Origin: Clostridia bacterium
Lineage (GTDB): Bacteria > Bacillota > Clostridia > Oscillospirales > CAG-272
Assembly: GCA_017508425.1 (NCBI GenBank)
Contig: JAFVYZ010000039.1
Coordinates: forward strand, 1 to 41,840
Direction: 5' to 3'
Length of the DNA stretch: 41,840 nucleotides
Shown: piece after piece, positions 6,301 to 13,626 of the stretch
Layout: each line of letters begins with the position of its first letter
Numbering within the stretch: position 1 is the first letter of the stretch
The notes under the pieces: generated by a model
Database searches by the model: none
What the model was told of the DNA's origin: nothing
The model's input: only the letters and a program-made list of their open reading frames with translations
Program-made: the position numbers and the translations under genes

Positions 6301-8300
6301 TGAAGCTCGATTCCGCTCTCGCCCTGTACCTCACGGTACCAAAGGCCATCCTCGCCAAGCACAAAGCCCTGCACCTCGCCAAAGGTCAGGCTGCCGAGTG
6401 TGGCGGTGATATCCAATTCGCCGTTCAGCATGGCCGAAATCGAGATATTCGCAACGGCCGAAAGCACGGCACTGACCTCGACCTCGGTCTCGCCCTCGGT
6501 CTTCATCCATTTTCGGCTGATCAGCTCGCCTGTTTCGCTGTCGTATTCCTCCACGGCCCTGTAGCCCTGCAGGTCGCCGACGTACAAAGAGCCGAGCACC
6601 TCATTGACATCAAGATTTCCGCCAATGAGATCGTTTGCGGCAATGTTGGCCAGCTGCTGCTGCATCTTGCCGACCGGGTTGCCGTCTTTCAGCCACTGAT
6701 AGCCAACCACGATGGGGTCGCCGCCCTCGGGGTTCTCCTCCGTGATGGCATCGCCGCGCACAAAGCCGCTTTGCAGGTCGCCGAAATAAACGTCGTCAAA
6801 GGCTTGCTCCAATTGGACGTTACCGGCAATGATCGCACCCAAGGAGATCTCTGCGATCGTGGCATTGATCTTGGGGGCAACCACGTCGTCGGTCGCATCG
6901 TTATTATCGGTATAGGTCGTGTACCACGTCCCCTGTACAAAGGTATAGCCGAGCACGTCACCGATCATAGCACCGCCGGCAAGAGCCTCCAATTCAAAGC
7001 GGTAACGGCCGGTTTCGGGATCGGGAAGAATCACATCCTTAATGAGTGTACCCTCACACATTTTATCAAGCAACGCACCGCTGATGATACCCGAAAGAAG
7101 CGGACGAAGCTCGCTGTTGCCGATATCCGTGGCCAAAACACCGAGAATATCACCGTTCTTGGAAACGGCCGTGAGGACATGGCCGAGATCCAGGGTGCCG
7201 ATGACCTCTTGAAGAGTGGGATGCTCGGGATCGGCACAAACAACGTTGCCGTTTTCATCAAAGGAAACACCCATCAAATACCCCAGCTTGATCCCCTCAA
7301 AGAGGGCACCGTACTCACCGCTCGTTAAGAGTGAAAGCGGACGGCTTGCCAAGACGTTTTTCAGGTCCTCCCCAAGCATATCGGGGGGCAAAAGCGAGAG
7401 AATGTAACCGAATTTGAGGTTGTTGGCGATCACGCCCCCGACATCCCCCGAGGCAAATTCGCTCAAGGGCAGTTCAAACAGGTCGGTGGGGAGCTTTGCC
7501 ATGGTCTCCTCGGGCAAATTCAGGCCGTAACGCTCGATGAGTGAGCCAAGGCTATGGTTTGCCAGGTCGGCGCGAACGGTATTGAGATCCGCAACCAGCT
7601 CAAGGATCGACATACCGGTCAGATCGACCTCACCGTTGCCCGTCAGGTAGGTATCGGCATTTTTGGCGATGCCGAAGCGCTGGAGCGTATCAATGGTAAG
7701 ACCGCTGAAGGCATAGTAAACGATGCCGACCAGCGACCCGTAAGCGATCGCCATACCGAGCAAAAGTGTTAAAGTAAAGCGGAAAAACGCGCCGAACACG
7801 CGCAAAACGGGATGCTTTTTACGCAAACGCTTTTGCTTTTTCGGCTTTTTCTCTTTTTTGGCTTTTTTGCCCTTGCCCTTCGCCTCGGTCGTCGCCTCGG
7901 CGGGCTTTTGAGGCTCCGCCTCTTGCTTCGGTGCTTCGGCAGCCGGGGCGGCCTCTTCATCCTTGACCTGCTCACCCTCCTTGGACGATTCAGCTGCAGG
8001 GGCATCCTTTTCGGATTTTTGGGACTCCTGCCGAGGTGCCTGTGACACGGCGGGGGCATCCTTAGATGCTTGAGCCGCTTCGGGGGCTGTACAAGCGGCA
8101 GCTTCCTCAACGGCAGGCGCCGATTGCGCCTGCTCCTGCACCGCTTCGGGGGCTGTACAAGCGGCAGCTTCCTCAACGGCAGGCGCCGATTGCGCCTGCT
8201 CCTGCGCCGCCTCAGGCGTTACGCGGGATACTTCGGGCGTTTCCGCTTCGCTTATTTCGTTTTTTGCGTTTACTTCAAAGTCCTTTTGATTTTCGTTCAT
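3396..8300 (-). CDS. Giant membrane-anchored repeat protein, 1634 residues
   Basis: Residues 1-140 are low-complexity Ala/Glu/Pro/Gln, including two identical 22-residue repeats; 141-163 are very Lys-rich; 169-198 form one transmembrane segment. The basic stretch before it predicts a cytoplasmic N-terminus and an extracellular remainder. From about 230 to the end the protein consists of many degenerate modules of roughly 45-75 residues with a core like L-x-x-G-D-L-Q-G-Y or LADAMGYTYDEENGVWL, each followed by a variable V-x-G / A-x-L-A segment and DLLNGNLD-type helices. No enzyme motif, LPXTG or known domain is recognised. The start has AAGGGG 8 bases upstream; smpB ends 28 bases before, so both are probably one transcript. 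A structural or surface role is an inference. Confidence 0.85.
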   Translation of the reverse strand: MNENQKDFEVNAKNEISEAETPEVSRVTPEAAQEQAQSAPAVEEAAACTAPEAVQEQAQSAPAVEEAAACTAPEAAQASKDAPAVSQAPRQESQKSEKDAPAAESSKEGEQVKDEEAAPAAEAPKQEAEPQKPAEATTEAKGKGKKAKKEKKPKKQKRLRKKHPVLRVFGAFFRFTLTLLLGMAIAYGSLVGIVYYAFSGLTIDTLQRFGIAKNADTYLTGNGEVDLTGMSILELVADLNTVRADLANHSLGSLIERYGLNLPEETMAKLPTDLFELPLSEFASGDVGGVIANNLKFGYILSLLPPDMLGEDLKNVLASRPLSLLTSGEYGALFEGIKLGYLMGVSFDENGNVVCADPEHPTLQEVIGTLDLGHVLTAVSKNGDILGVLATDIGNSELRPLLSGIISGALLDKMCEGTLIKDVILPDPETGRYRFELEALAGGAMIGDVLGYTFVQGTWYTTYTDNNDATDDVVAPKINATIAEISLGAIIAGNVQLEQAFDDVYFGDLQSGFVRGDAITEENPEGGDPIVVGYQWLKDGNPVGKMQQQLANIAANDLIGGNLDVNEVLGSLYVGDLQGYRAVEEYDSETGELISRKWMKTEGETEVEVSAVLSAVANISISAMLNGELDITATLGSLTFGEVQGFVLGEDGLWYREVQGESGIELQYVGAMQNSLAGILLSDVLNGGFDLSECFSSLYFGDLQAGYVRGEEITENDLETGAPVVVGYKWTKDGEPVGKMQQELANIAVADLLNGNLDISATLGGLTVGDLQGYTRVDILDKDTGDVIGHQWMKSEGDTLVEVGAVMSAIADVAVSDMLEGKLDLAAALGDLKLGDVQGYILGEDGHWYQEVTGEDGTSLEKVSAVQNSIASVSLSNVMNGEFSLTDATKDLLMGEAMGYIRGDVIPSEDPEAPVKYAFTKKDQTPVTGTMLEMANLSLADVLNGNVDFEDTVKGMTLAEVLGLTEAQDGWQDENGERVTGILAVLAEKKINEINAETIDGIAFGEILGYTYKQDTWYDGDTPATGMTGKLAGLTLGDLSNDDAVMTKLRELTLADAMGYTYDEENGVWLDQNKNELTGVLKALAGQPLNEINSSTIDAILLGDALGYTYDKQNGVWLGKDGQPVTGVLKVLVGKRIDELNGATFDAIRIGDVLGYIYNEEGDVWYEGDAPATGIMATLASLTLGDLSNDDTVAEKLRELTLAEAMGYTYDEERGVWLDGDQNEITGILKVLANKPLDSINSATIEEIKLGDALGYTEGENGVWYQGTAPATGIVSKMVGLSVGDLKNSSLVAEKLSELQLYEVLDYKKVGNQWQNKEGRTVSGVIAYLLETPVGGMEERINVMPLGYAFGFHYDETDGKWYTNATNKIEPSGITASFVNIHLGNAKTELEGMKMGDLLGYTHKDTNADDIPDTWYDKNSPVEGLNLVLVDLSITELGNEDKIAGAMQKATLGSSLGFKKAKLEGDTEARWYKTKLDGSGNTVVDPTEPVTGLMGALADKKIGGLEDEIESVSIGTMLDFTEKSDGWYDKNGNKVTGAMAVLSKSDLSSISDNIQNMKVADMWPEREGILSAIDGETKINELDQAVENCTVGALINAGVINVKPTQAAFFDIKISGWRDLNAVGFINALLGLVG
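8075..8205 (-). repeat. Perfect 66-bp tandem duplication inside the giant gene
   Basis: Bases 8075-8139 and 8141-8205 are identical over 65 bases with a 66 bp period. They encode two copies of a 22-residue Ala/Glu/Gln-rich unit in the N-terminal cytoplasmic region. Exact identity indicates recent duplication, and copy number may vary between strains. Confidence 0.9.
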
Positions 8301-8328
8301 GGTGAAATTCCCCTTCTACACGTTAAAA

Positions 8329-8808
8329 TCAATATTCTCGATTGCCGCCCTTAAAGGCGCGCTCCATATCACGCTTGGCGGCGTTTTTCGCCATATCCTC
8401 GCGCTTATCGTACAGCTTTTTGCCTCGGCAAAGGCCGATCTCCATTTTTACGCGCGAGCCGCAAAAATAAAGCGATAAAGGGATGACCGAAAAGCCCTTT
8501 TCCTGCGCCTTACCCTGCAAACGCAGGATCTCGCGCTTATGCATCAAAAGCTTTTTGGGACGCAAGGGATCGCGGTTAAAGATATTGCCCTTTTCATAAG
8601 GGCTGATGTGAAAGCCGAGGGCGAAGATCTCGCCATTTTTAAAGGAACAGTAGGAGTCCTTTAAATTCACGGTGCCTGCACGCAGGCTTTTGACCTCGGT
8701 GCCAAAGAGCTCGATGCCCGCCTCAAACTGTTCATCCACAAAATAATCGTGCCACGCCTTTTTGTTTTGTGCAATATTGCGCGTGGGCTTTTTTTCCTTT
8801 TGGGGCAT
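8329..8808 (-). CDS. smpB: SsrA-binding protein SmpB
   Basis: The 159-residue protein carries the family motifs N-I-A-Q-N-K-K-A-W-H-D-Y at about 11-22, GIELFGTEVKSLRAG, the FALGFHISPYEKGN region and the C-terminal lysine-rich tail GKKLYDKREDMAKNAAKRD that enters the mRNA channel. It binds the tRNA-like part of tmRNA and delivers it to stalled ribosomes. I choose the ATG at 8808 (MPQKEKK) because AGGAG is 8 bases upstream; two GTG codons further upstream lie too close to it. Order on the strand is small lipoprotein, smpB, giant protein, ssrA. Confidence 0.96.
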   Translation of the reverse strand: MPQKEKKPTRNIAQNKKAWHDYFVDEQFEAGIELFGTEVKSLRAGTVNLKDSYCSFKNGEIFALGFHISPYEKGNIFNRDPLRPKKLLMHKREILRLQGKAQEKGFSVIPLSLYFCGSRVKMEIGLCRGKKLYDKREDMAKNAAKRDMERAFKGGNREY

Positions 8809-8852
8809 ATTCACCACTCCTTTCCCAAGAGAATTGCCAAAATTTTACACAT

Positions 8853-9221
8853 TTAATCGCCGCAAGCCGAGCAAAGACGATCCTTGCCGGCCTGTACAGC
8901 CTGTGCCGCCGTGCCCGATTGCACGTTCGGCTTTTCTTTTATATGATAGCAAGCGCTATCCTTATGATAAACACTGCCACCGGAAAGCCAATAGACCGTT
9001 TCGCCCTCGGGGACTTGGGGCGTGGGGTCCGGGGTCTGTTCCCCCGATTCCGGCTCCTTTTCTTCTCCTTTTAAAAGCTTATCCTTCAAATCATTGACGT
9101 CACTCGGTGTCAGGGGCGTGCCCGCATCAAAGGGCTCTCCCCCACCCTGCGTGCAAGCGGCCAAGGTGCAAAGGAGGAGCGCCAGCACAAGAAGCACCAA
9201 AATAGATCTTACACGTTTCAT
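8853..9221 (-). CDS. Small lipoprotein with a Cys-rich C-terminal motif
   Basis: The 122-residue protein has a type II signal peptide with lipobox L-A-A-C (Cys23), a Pro/Glu-rich linker to about residue 70, and a C-terminal segment V-Y-H-K-D-S-A-C-Y-H-I-K ... A-V-Q-A-G-K-D-R-L-C-S-A-C. The pattern Y-H-x4-C ... A-x2-G-x4-C-x2-C resembles the Cys-rich tail found after secreted nucleases and competence-type proteins, probably zinc binding. Here it stands alone without a nuclease domain. Its ATG overlaps the TGA stop of the Xre regulator gene, so translation is coupled. Function unknown. Confidence 0.8.
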   Translation of the reverse strand: MKRVRSILVLLVLALLLCTLAACTQGGGEPFDAGTPLTPSDVNDLKDKLLKGEEKEPESGEQTPDPTPQVPEGETVYWLSGGSVYHKDSACYHIKEKPNVQSGTAAQAVQAGKDRLCSACGD

Positions 9222-10105
9222 ACTTCCTCCAACAAGCGTTCCAAGAGCCCAATGCGTGAAGAAGAAAATTCATACGCACGCTTGTAGTCGTCGCCGCTGC
9301 GACAGCACTGCTCCATATCCCCAAAGATCTCGTACATCAAAACACCTACCGTGAGCGCATCGCTCGAAAGGAGCCTTTCGAGGGCCTCGGTCGCCTCCTT
9401 GATCTTACCGTCGTGCATCAGCTCAAGGGCGGACAAGCGCTCGGCATACACGGTACCGCCGTAACGCGAAAGATAAGAGGCCAACTCCCCTCGGCGGCCC
9501 TCATCCAGGGCCTCCTTGGCAAGCACGTAGGCACAAAACTCATCGCCCACCGATTTAGCCGACTCGATCTCGCCCTCCTCAAGCATATCCGATGCAAGAG
9601 TGGGTGAGAGCAAGGATAAGTACCTGAAATACACCGCCGAGCGGGTACGGATCCAGCCCGTATCATAGACGGTGTTTTTGGCCGCCGCAATGGCACGGTC
9701 AAACCCCGTCGCCGCCGCGCGGAGCCTGCCGTTATCAAAGGAATCCTTGGCCATACGGTACTCGCATTCGGCACGGATCAGCGCGATCTCATCGTCAAAA
9801 AGATCGCCCATATTGGCGTTCAGCATGGAAAGACACCCGGCATAATCGCCCGACGTCAGCGCGTGGCGCACGTTGGGCATCGCCGCCATTTTGCGATAAG
9901 CGAACTCGTCGCCTTCCTCGGCCAGCAGGTACCCTACGGGAACATTTAAGCGTGAGGCAATGTAGCGTGCCGTCGGCAACGACGGCAGGGCCGCGCCGCG
10001 CTCGATCGTGCAAAGCATGTTGCGCGTGATCTGATCGCCTGCAAGATCGGCCTGCGTCATGAGCTTTTCAAGACGCAAATTTCGGATTTTTTCACCAACG
10101 TTCAT
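9218..10105 (-). CDS. Xre regulator with a TPR-like C-terminal domain
   Basis: The 295-residue protein has a Cro/C1 helix-turn-helix at about 4-60 (IRNLRLEKLMTQADLAGDQI, then IASRLNVPVGYLL). The rest is all-helical, with repeated Ala/Leu/Tyr-rich helical pairs at about 80-285, as in regulators where a TPR array senses a peptide or partner. It is the first gene after the promoter at 10163-10191 and overlaps the lipoprotein gene by ATGA. The arrangement suggests it controls or is controlled with that lipoprotein, and possibly smpB and the giant gene. No cognate peptide gene is visible. Confidence 0.85.
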   Translation of the reverse strand: MNVGEKIRNLRLEKLMTQADLAGDQITRNMLCTIERGAALPSLPTARYIASRLNVPVGYLLAEEGDEFAYRKMAAMPNVRHALTSGDYAGCLSMLNANMGDLFDDEIALIRAECEYRMAKDSFDNGRLRAAATGFDRAIAAAKNTVYDTGWIRTRSAVYFRYLSLLSPTLASDMLEEGEIESAKSVGDEFCAYVLAKEALDEGRRGELASYLSRYGGTVYAERLSALELMHDGKIKEATEALERLLSSDALTVGVLMYEIFGDMEQCCRSGDDYKRAYEFSSSRIGLLERLLEEV

Positions 10106-10162
10106 ACACTTCCCCCTTCAAAGCGTTCCCCCAAGGCACGCGCCAAGGTAAATTACATTTAC

Positions 10163-10191
10163 ATTATAGCACCGTAGGGGAGGGGTGTCAA
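10163..10191 (-). promoter_or_regulatory. Consensus promoter of the xre-lipoprotein-smpB unit
   Basis: TTGACA (10191-10186), a 17 bp spacer and TATAAT (10168-10163) on the - strand: both boxes are perfect. No strong terminator lies between here and the giant gene stop at 3396, so the transcript may be about 6.8 kb. Confidence 0.85.
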
Positions 10192-10251
10192 GGCATATCG
10201 ATGAATTTATTATTAAAATAATAGGAAGCATTGATGAGCGCGGATCCAAGC

Positions 10252-10286
10252 AAAAAACGCCCCACAGGCAAAATGCCTGTGGGGCG
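10252..10286 (-). terminator. Terminator of the lipoprotein block
   Basis: CGCCCCACAGGCA and TGCCTGTGGGGCG form a perfect 13 bp stem with a 3-base loop, followed by six U on the - strand. It ends the transcript of the 10320-19329 operon. Confidence 0.9.
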
Positions 10287-10319
10287 CGGGGTTATTTCAA
10301 TGGATACATCAAAAGATGA

Positions 10320-13300
10320 TCAACGAGGCCAGCTGGTCACGGTCTCAGCCGAGGTGATGACGTGGTTGCCGTTGCCCTTGGCCTTAATGCAGATGCTCAC
10401 GTTCATATTGCCCGCTTGATACTGGATACCGTAATGCTTCAGGTTAATCTGAGTCACATTGGCACCTACGTCAATGGTGGGAATCGTTTCGCCGTTCACA
10501 ACAAGGTCAATGATGTAGCCTTGTGCACCTTCAACAGGATGCTCCCAGAACAGGATGCCGTCAAAGTCGATCTGAATGTCGGTGGGGTTGATCGAATCCA
10601 AAATTTGCATTACATTACGATCATTATCGCCAACCTTTTGCGATTCAGTGTAATAAATGCTGTTCTCTTCATCGTCAAACTCGTTAAAGCCGCCGCCGAT
10701 CGCCGTGATGCCAACCTTAAATTTGCCGGAGCCATTGGGGTTGAAGCGGAAGGAGGTCACACCATACTCAACATGAGAGGTGCCGCCGACGTGGAAGATA
10801 TAGCCAAGCGCGTAAGGCGAGGGCTTGGTCACGTTGACAATGATCTCACCCTGCGTGTTAAAGCCATCGGGATGGCTGTAGGAGAACTCGAATTCAGGAA
10901 GCTCAAGCTGCTGAGTCCTTTGCGTTCTGTGTGCGGGGGTCGCATCGATCAGGGTAATGCCGCCGTCGCCAATCGCATAGACCTCAACCGTGAAGGAGTT
11001 AAGCTTTTGAATATCGGGCTTGAAGGTGTAGGTCTTGCCAGGCTCGTGGACCCACTCAAAGGCCTTGACACCGTCGATCCATACCTGGTAAGAGGTGGCT
11101 CTTGCCACGGCGTCAAAGCTGAACGCATCTCGCGTGGCCGTGATCGAAAGCGTGGGGGTCTCAAGCTTGTAGAGCGTAATGGGATCGGAATAATCGGAGT
11201 TGATGAACTTGGTACCGTCGCCGATCGCCTGCACCTTAAAGGTGTAGTTTTGACCGCCCGTAAGGGTTGCCAGGTTCATGGTGTTGCCCGTAAGCTGACC
11301 GCTGTAAACGGTGCCGGAGTTATCGGCTACACGGTAGTTGGGGATAAAGCTTTGCGTTTGTGCATTCGAGGGGGTGATCCACACAAGCTGATTGCCGTTG
11401 GTCTTGACCTCGGCCCAGGTGGGAGCCGTCAGCTTGATGAAGTTCATGGTTTCACTACCCTTAGAGGTCATATAATAAATGCCACTGACAAAGGTGTTCG
11501 CCGTTGCCGTCATATAAACGGTAGTACCGGTCACGGTGATGCGCTGGTTGATGTTATTGAGCTCAGAGACAGGCACCGCGTTCTCGGCATCGTTATTAAA
11601 TACCACGTTGTAGCCCGCTGCGTGCGCTACCGTGTTATAAATAAGCTTACCCTCCTCCTGCGCTTGGGTACCGATACGGATGCCCGTGGGGGCCTCAAGA
11701 CGTACCACAGTCAGAGCGGGAGAGAAATTCGAAGCAAGGATATTGGAGTTGTTGCCCTTTGCGCACACGCTGACACTATAGCTTCCGGCCTGAAGTACGG
11801 CACCAAGGTCAAATACGGTGCTGCTGGAATGCATGCCCTGTGCCGAGCTGTTCACAGCCACGTTGTAGCCGCTGCAGCCGTTGACCTCACCGTATGTGAG
11901 GAGGAACCCGTTCATCGTCATATTTTGAGGAGTCGCAAGAACTCGGACCTCAAAGGAGGTAGCACCGTCCGTCAACGAATCAAGCACGACCTTACCGTTG
12001 GTAAAGTTCGAGTTGCCTCTTGCACGCACGTAGAAGTTGTAGCCCATTTCCTGCGTTGCGGTTGCATCGATAAACGACGTGGTGGGCACGCGGAACATGG
12101 GGGAGTTTTGGGAAAGGATCATTCGACCGCCATCCATATACAGCTCATAGGTGTGAGCCGACTGAACGCTTTGGAAGTTGGCGGTAAAGCCGCTGCTCAG
12201 CTTTTCAGCGTCACTGACGATAAAGGCTTGATCGGCCTTTTTGGGAGAAGCGAGACGTACGACCTCAATGGCCTTGGAATATGCGGAGGGATATACGTCG
12301 GTCATGGTGGAGCTGGGCACGGCCTGAAGCTCAACAAGGTACACACCGGCATCAAGATATGCCTCGGCAAAGCTGCGCTGCGTTTCGCCATAGGGGATCT
12401 CGGTGGAGCTGCCGTCGGGCTTGGTCAGCTTGATGACGTAACCGCCCGCACCGTCCACGCCATTCCAGAAGCAGTTGGCATTGGCCTGGCCGTCAAGGGC
12501 ATACTCATTGTTCCACTGCAGGACGGGTCTTGCAAGGATCTTAACGTTTTGCTCGGGCGTCCAGCTCGAGAAATAGACCGAATCGGTCGAGGTGGGAATG
12601 ATCGACACGCGGTTGTTGATACCGGCAACAAGGTCGGTGTACACGCAGTTGTTGCCTACGGCCTTGTCGGTACCGTTGACACGGACCGTATAACCGTCAG
12701 CACCGCCGACGGCATCCCAATAAAGCGTGCCGTTGACCACGCGAATGCCCGTCACGGGTGCAAGATAAACGAACTTCTTTACGTCGCAGACCTTACCGTT
12801 GTAGGTGGAGGTGCCGTTGCCGTTGGCACGGATCTGCACCTCAAAGTTTTGGTTCTCGGCATCATAAAGGTAGCGGGTGCCAACGTTTTCGGAAGCAACC
12901 TCAACACCGTCAATGATGACCTGATAAGAGCTCGCGCCGTTGACCTGATTCCAGTTGATCTCACCGTCCTTGTAGGTGATCTTATCCACCTTTACGGTAG
13001 CCAGCTTATTGACGGACTTAGCGACCGACCAACGGGAGTAGTAAAGAGTACCGCCTACCGCGTCAACAACAGGGCGAACGGCATAGTTGTGTTGGCCCTC
13101 CTTGACGTCGAGCAGCTCGCATACGCTGGTCTTTACCACGTCCTTGCCGTCCACACGTACCTCGTAGCTCGTTGCAAAATCAACGGGAGTCCAGGTCAGC
13201 GTGCCGTCGGCGGTCACGGTAAGGTCGGTGATGGTGGCAAGAGGCTTGAAGTTTACGGTGGTGGCATCACCCATAACCGTTTCATCTCTCTTGTCGGTAG

Positions 13301-13580
13301 CCCATGCCTTGATCGATACCGAAAACTCCGCGCTTTCGGTGGTCGAATGGGGATAGAGAGGTTCTGTGATGTTCCATTCCTGGCCGCCTACGGTGATGTA
13401 GTAGCCCTCGGCACCCTCTACGGCATCCCAACGGATGACTGCGCCGTCGTAGGTGATATTGGTAGGAGCCATAAGCTCGATATCACCGCCGCCGCCACAG
13501 CTCATCAGCACCACGGAGGTGACGGTGAGGAGTGCAAGCAACATCAATACGAGGATTGTGCGTTTTGTCAATGCTTTCAT
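10320..13580 (-). CDS. Lipoprotein with about eleven fibronectin-III-like repeats
   Basis: The 1086-residue protein has a type II signal peptide ending in a lipobox V-L-M-S-C at about residue 28. The rest is a series of about 85-100-residue beta-sandwich modules, each with the core W-x-x-V-x-G-A-x-G-Y-x-V-x-V-x-G; examples are IRWDAVEGAEGYYITVGG, INWNQVNGASSYQVIIDG and LYWDAVGGADGYTVRVNG. This is the Fn3-like signature of secreted Firmicutes surface proteins. No enzyme domain or sorting signal is seen. AAGGAG lies 7 bases before the ATG. It is the last gene of the operon, 46 bases after its neighbour. A binding or adhesion role is likely but not shown. The opposite strand is also open for about 1080 codons, which is a shadow. 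Confidence 0.85.
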   Translation of the reverse strand: MKALTKRTILVLMLLALLTVTSVVLMSCGGGGDIELMAPTNITYDGAVIRWDAVEGAEGYYITVGGQEWNITEPLYPHSTTESAEFSVSIKAWATDKRDETVMGDATTVNFKPLATITDLTVTADGTLTWTPVDFATSYEVRVDGKDVVKTSVCELLDVKEGQHNYAVRPVVDAVGGTLYYSRWSVAKSVNKLATVKVDKITYKDGEINWNQVNGASSYQVIIDGVEVASENVGTRYLYDAENQNFEVQIRANGNGTSTYNGKVCDVKKFVYLAPVTGIRVVNGTLYWDAVGGADGYTVRVNGTDKAVGNNCVYTDLVAGINNRVSIIPTSTDSVYFSSWTPEQNVKILARPVLQWNNEYALDGQANANCFWNGVDGAGGYVIKLTKPDGSSTEIPYGETQRSFAEAYLDAGVYLVELQAVPSSTMTDVYPSAYSKAIEVVRLASPKKADQAFIVSDAEKLSSGFTANFQSVQSAHTYELYMDGGRMILSQNSPMFRVPTTSFIDATATQEMGYNFYVRARGNSNFTNGKVVLDSLTDGATSFEVRVLATPQNMTMNGFLLTYGEVNGCSGYNVAVNSSAQGMHSSSTVFDLGAVLQAGSYSVSVCAKGNNSNILASNFSPALTVVRLEAPTGIRIGTQAQEEGKLIYNTVAHAAGYNVVFNNDAENAVPVSELNNINQRITVTGTTVYMTATANTFVSGIYYMTSKGSETMNFIKLTAPTWAEVKTNGNQLVWITPSNAQTQSFIPNYRVADNSGTVYSGQLTGNTMNLATLTGGQNYTFKVQAIGDGTKFINSDYSDPITLYKLETPTLSITATRDAFSFDAVARATSYQVWIDGVKAFEWVHEPGKTYTFKPDIQKLNSFTVEVYAIGDGGITLIDATPAHRTQRTQQLELPEFEFSYSHPDGFNTQGEIIVNVTKPSPYALGYIFHVGGTSHVEYGVTSFRFNPNGSGKFKVGITAIGGGFNEFDDEENSIYYTESQKVGDNDRNVMQILDSINPTDIQIDFDGILFWEHPVEGAQGYIIDLVVNGETIPTIDVGANVTQINLKHYGIQYQAGNMNVSICIKAKGNGNHVITSAETVTSWPR

Positions 13581-13626
13581 GACATTTCTCCTTATAAAAA
13601 ATTTTTCATTCTATAAACAATATCCG

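Noticed and set aside
4635-7328. Long + strand open frames opposite the giant repeat gene
   Set aside because: They mirror the repeats of the real gene in another frame and lack starts with ribosome sites.
10362-13616. 1084-codon open frame on the + strand opposite the Fn3-like gene
   Set aside because: It has no ribosome site, signal peptide or recognisable domain; the - strand frame has promoter, Shine-Dalgarno, lipobox and repeats. The antisense frame is a codon-bias shadow.
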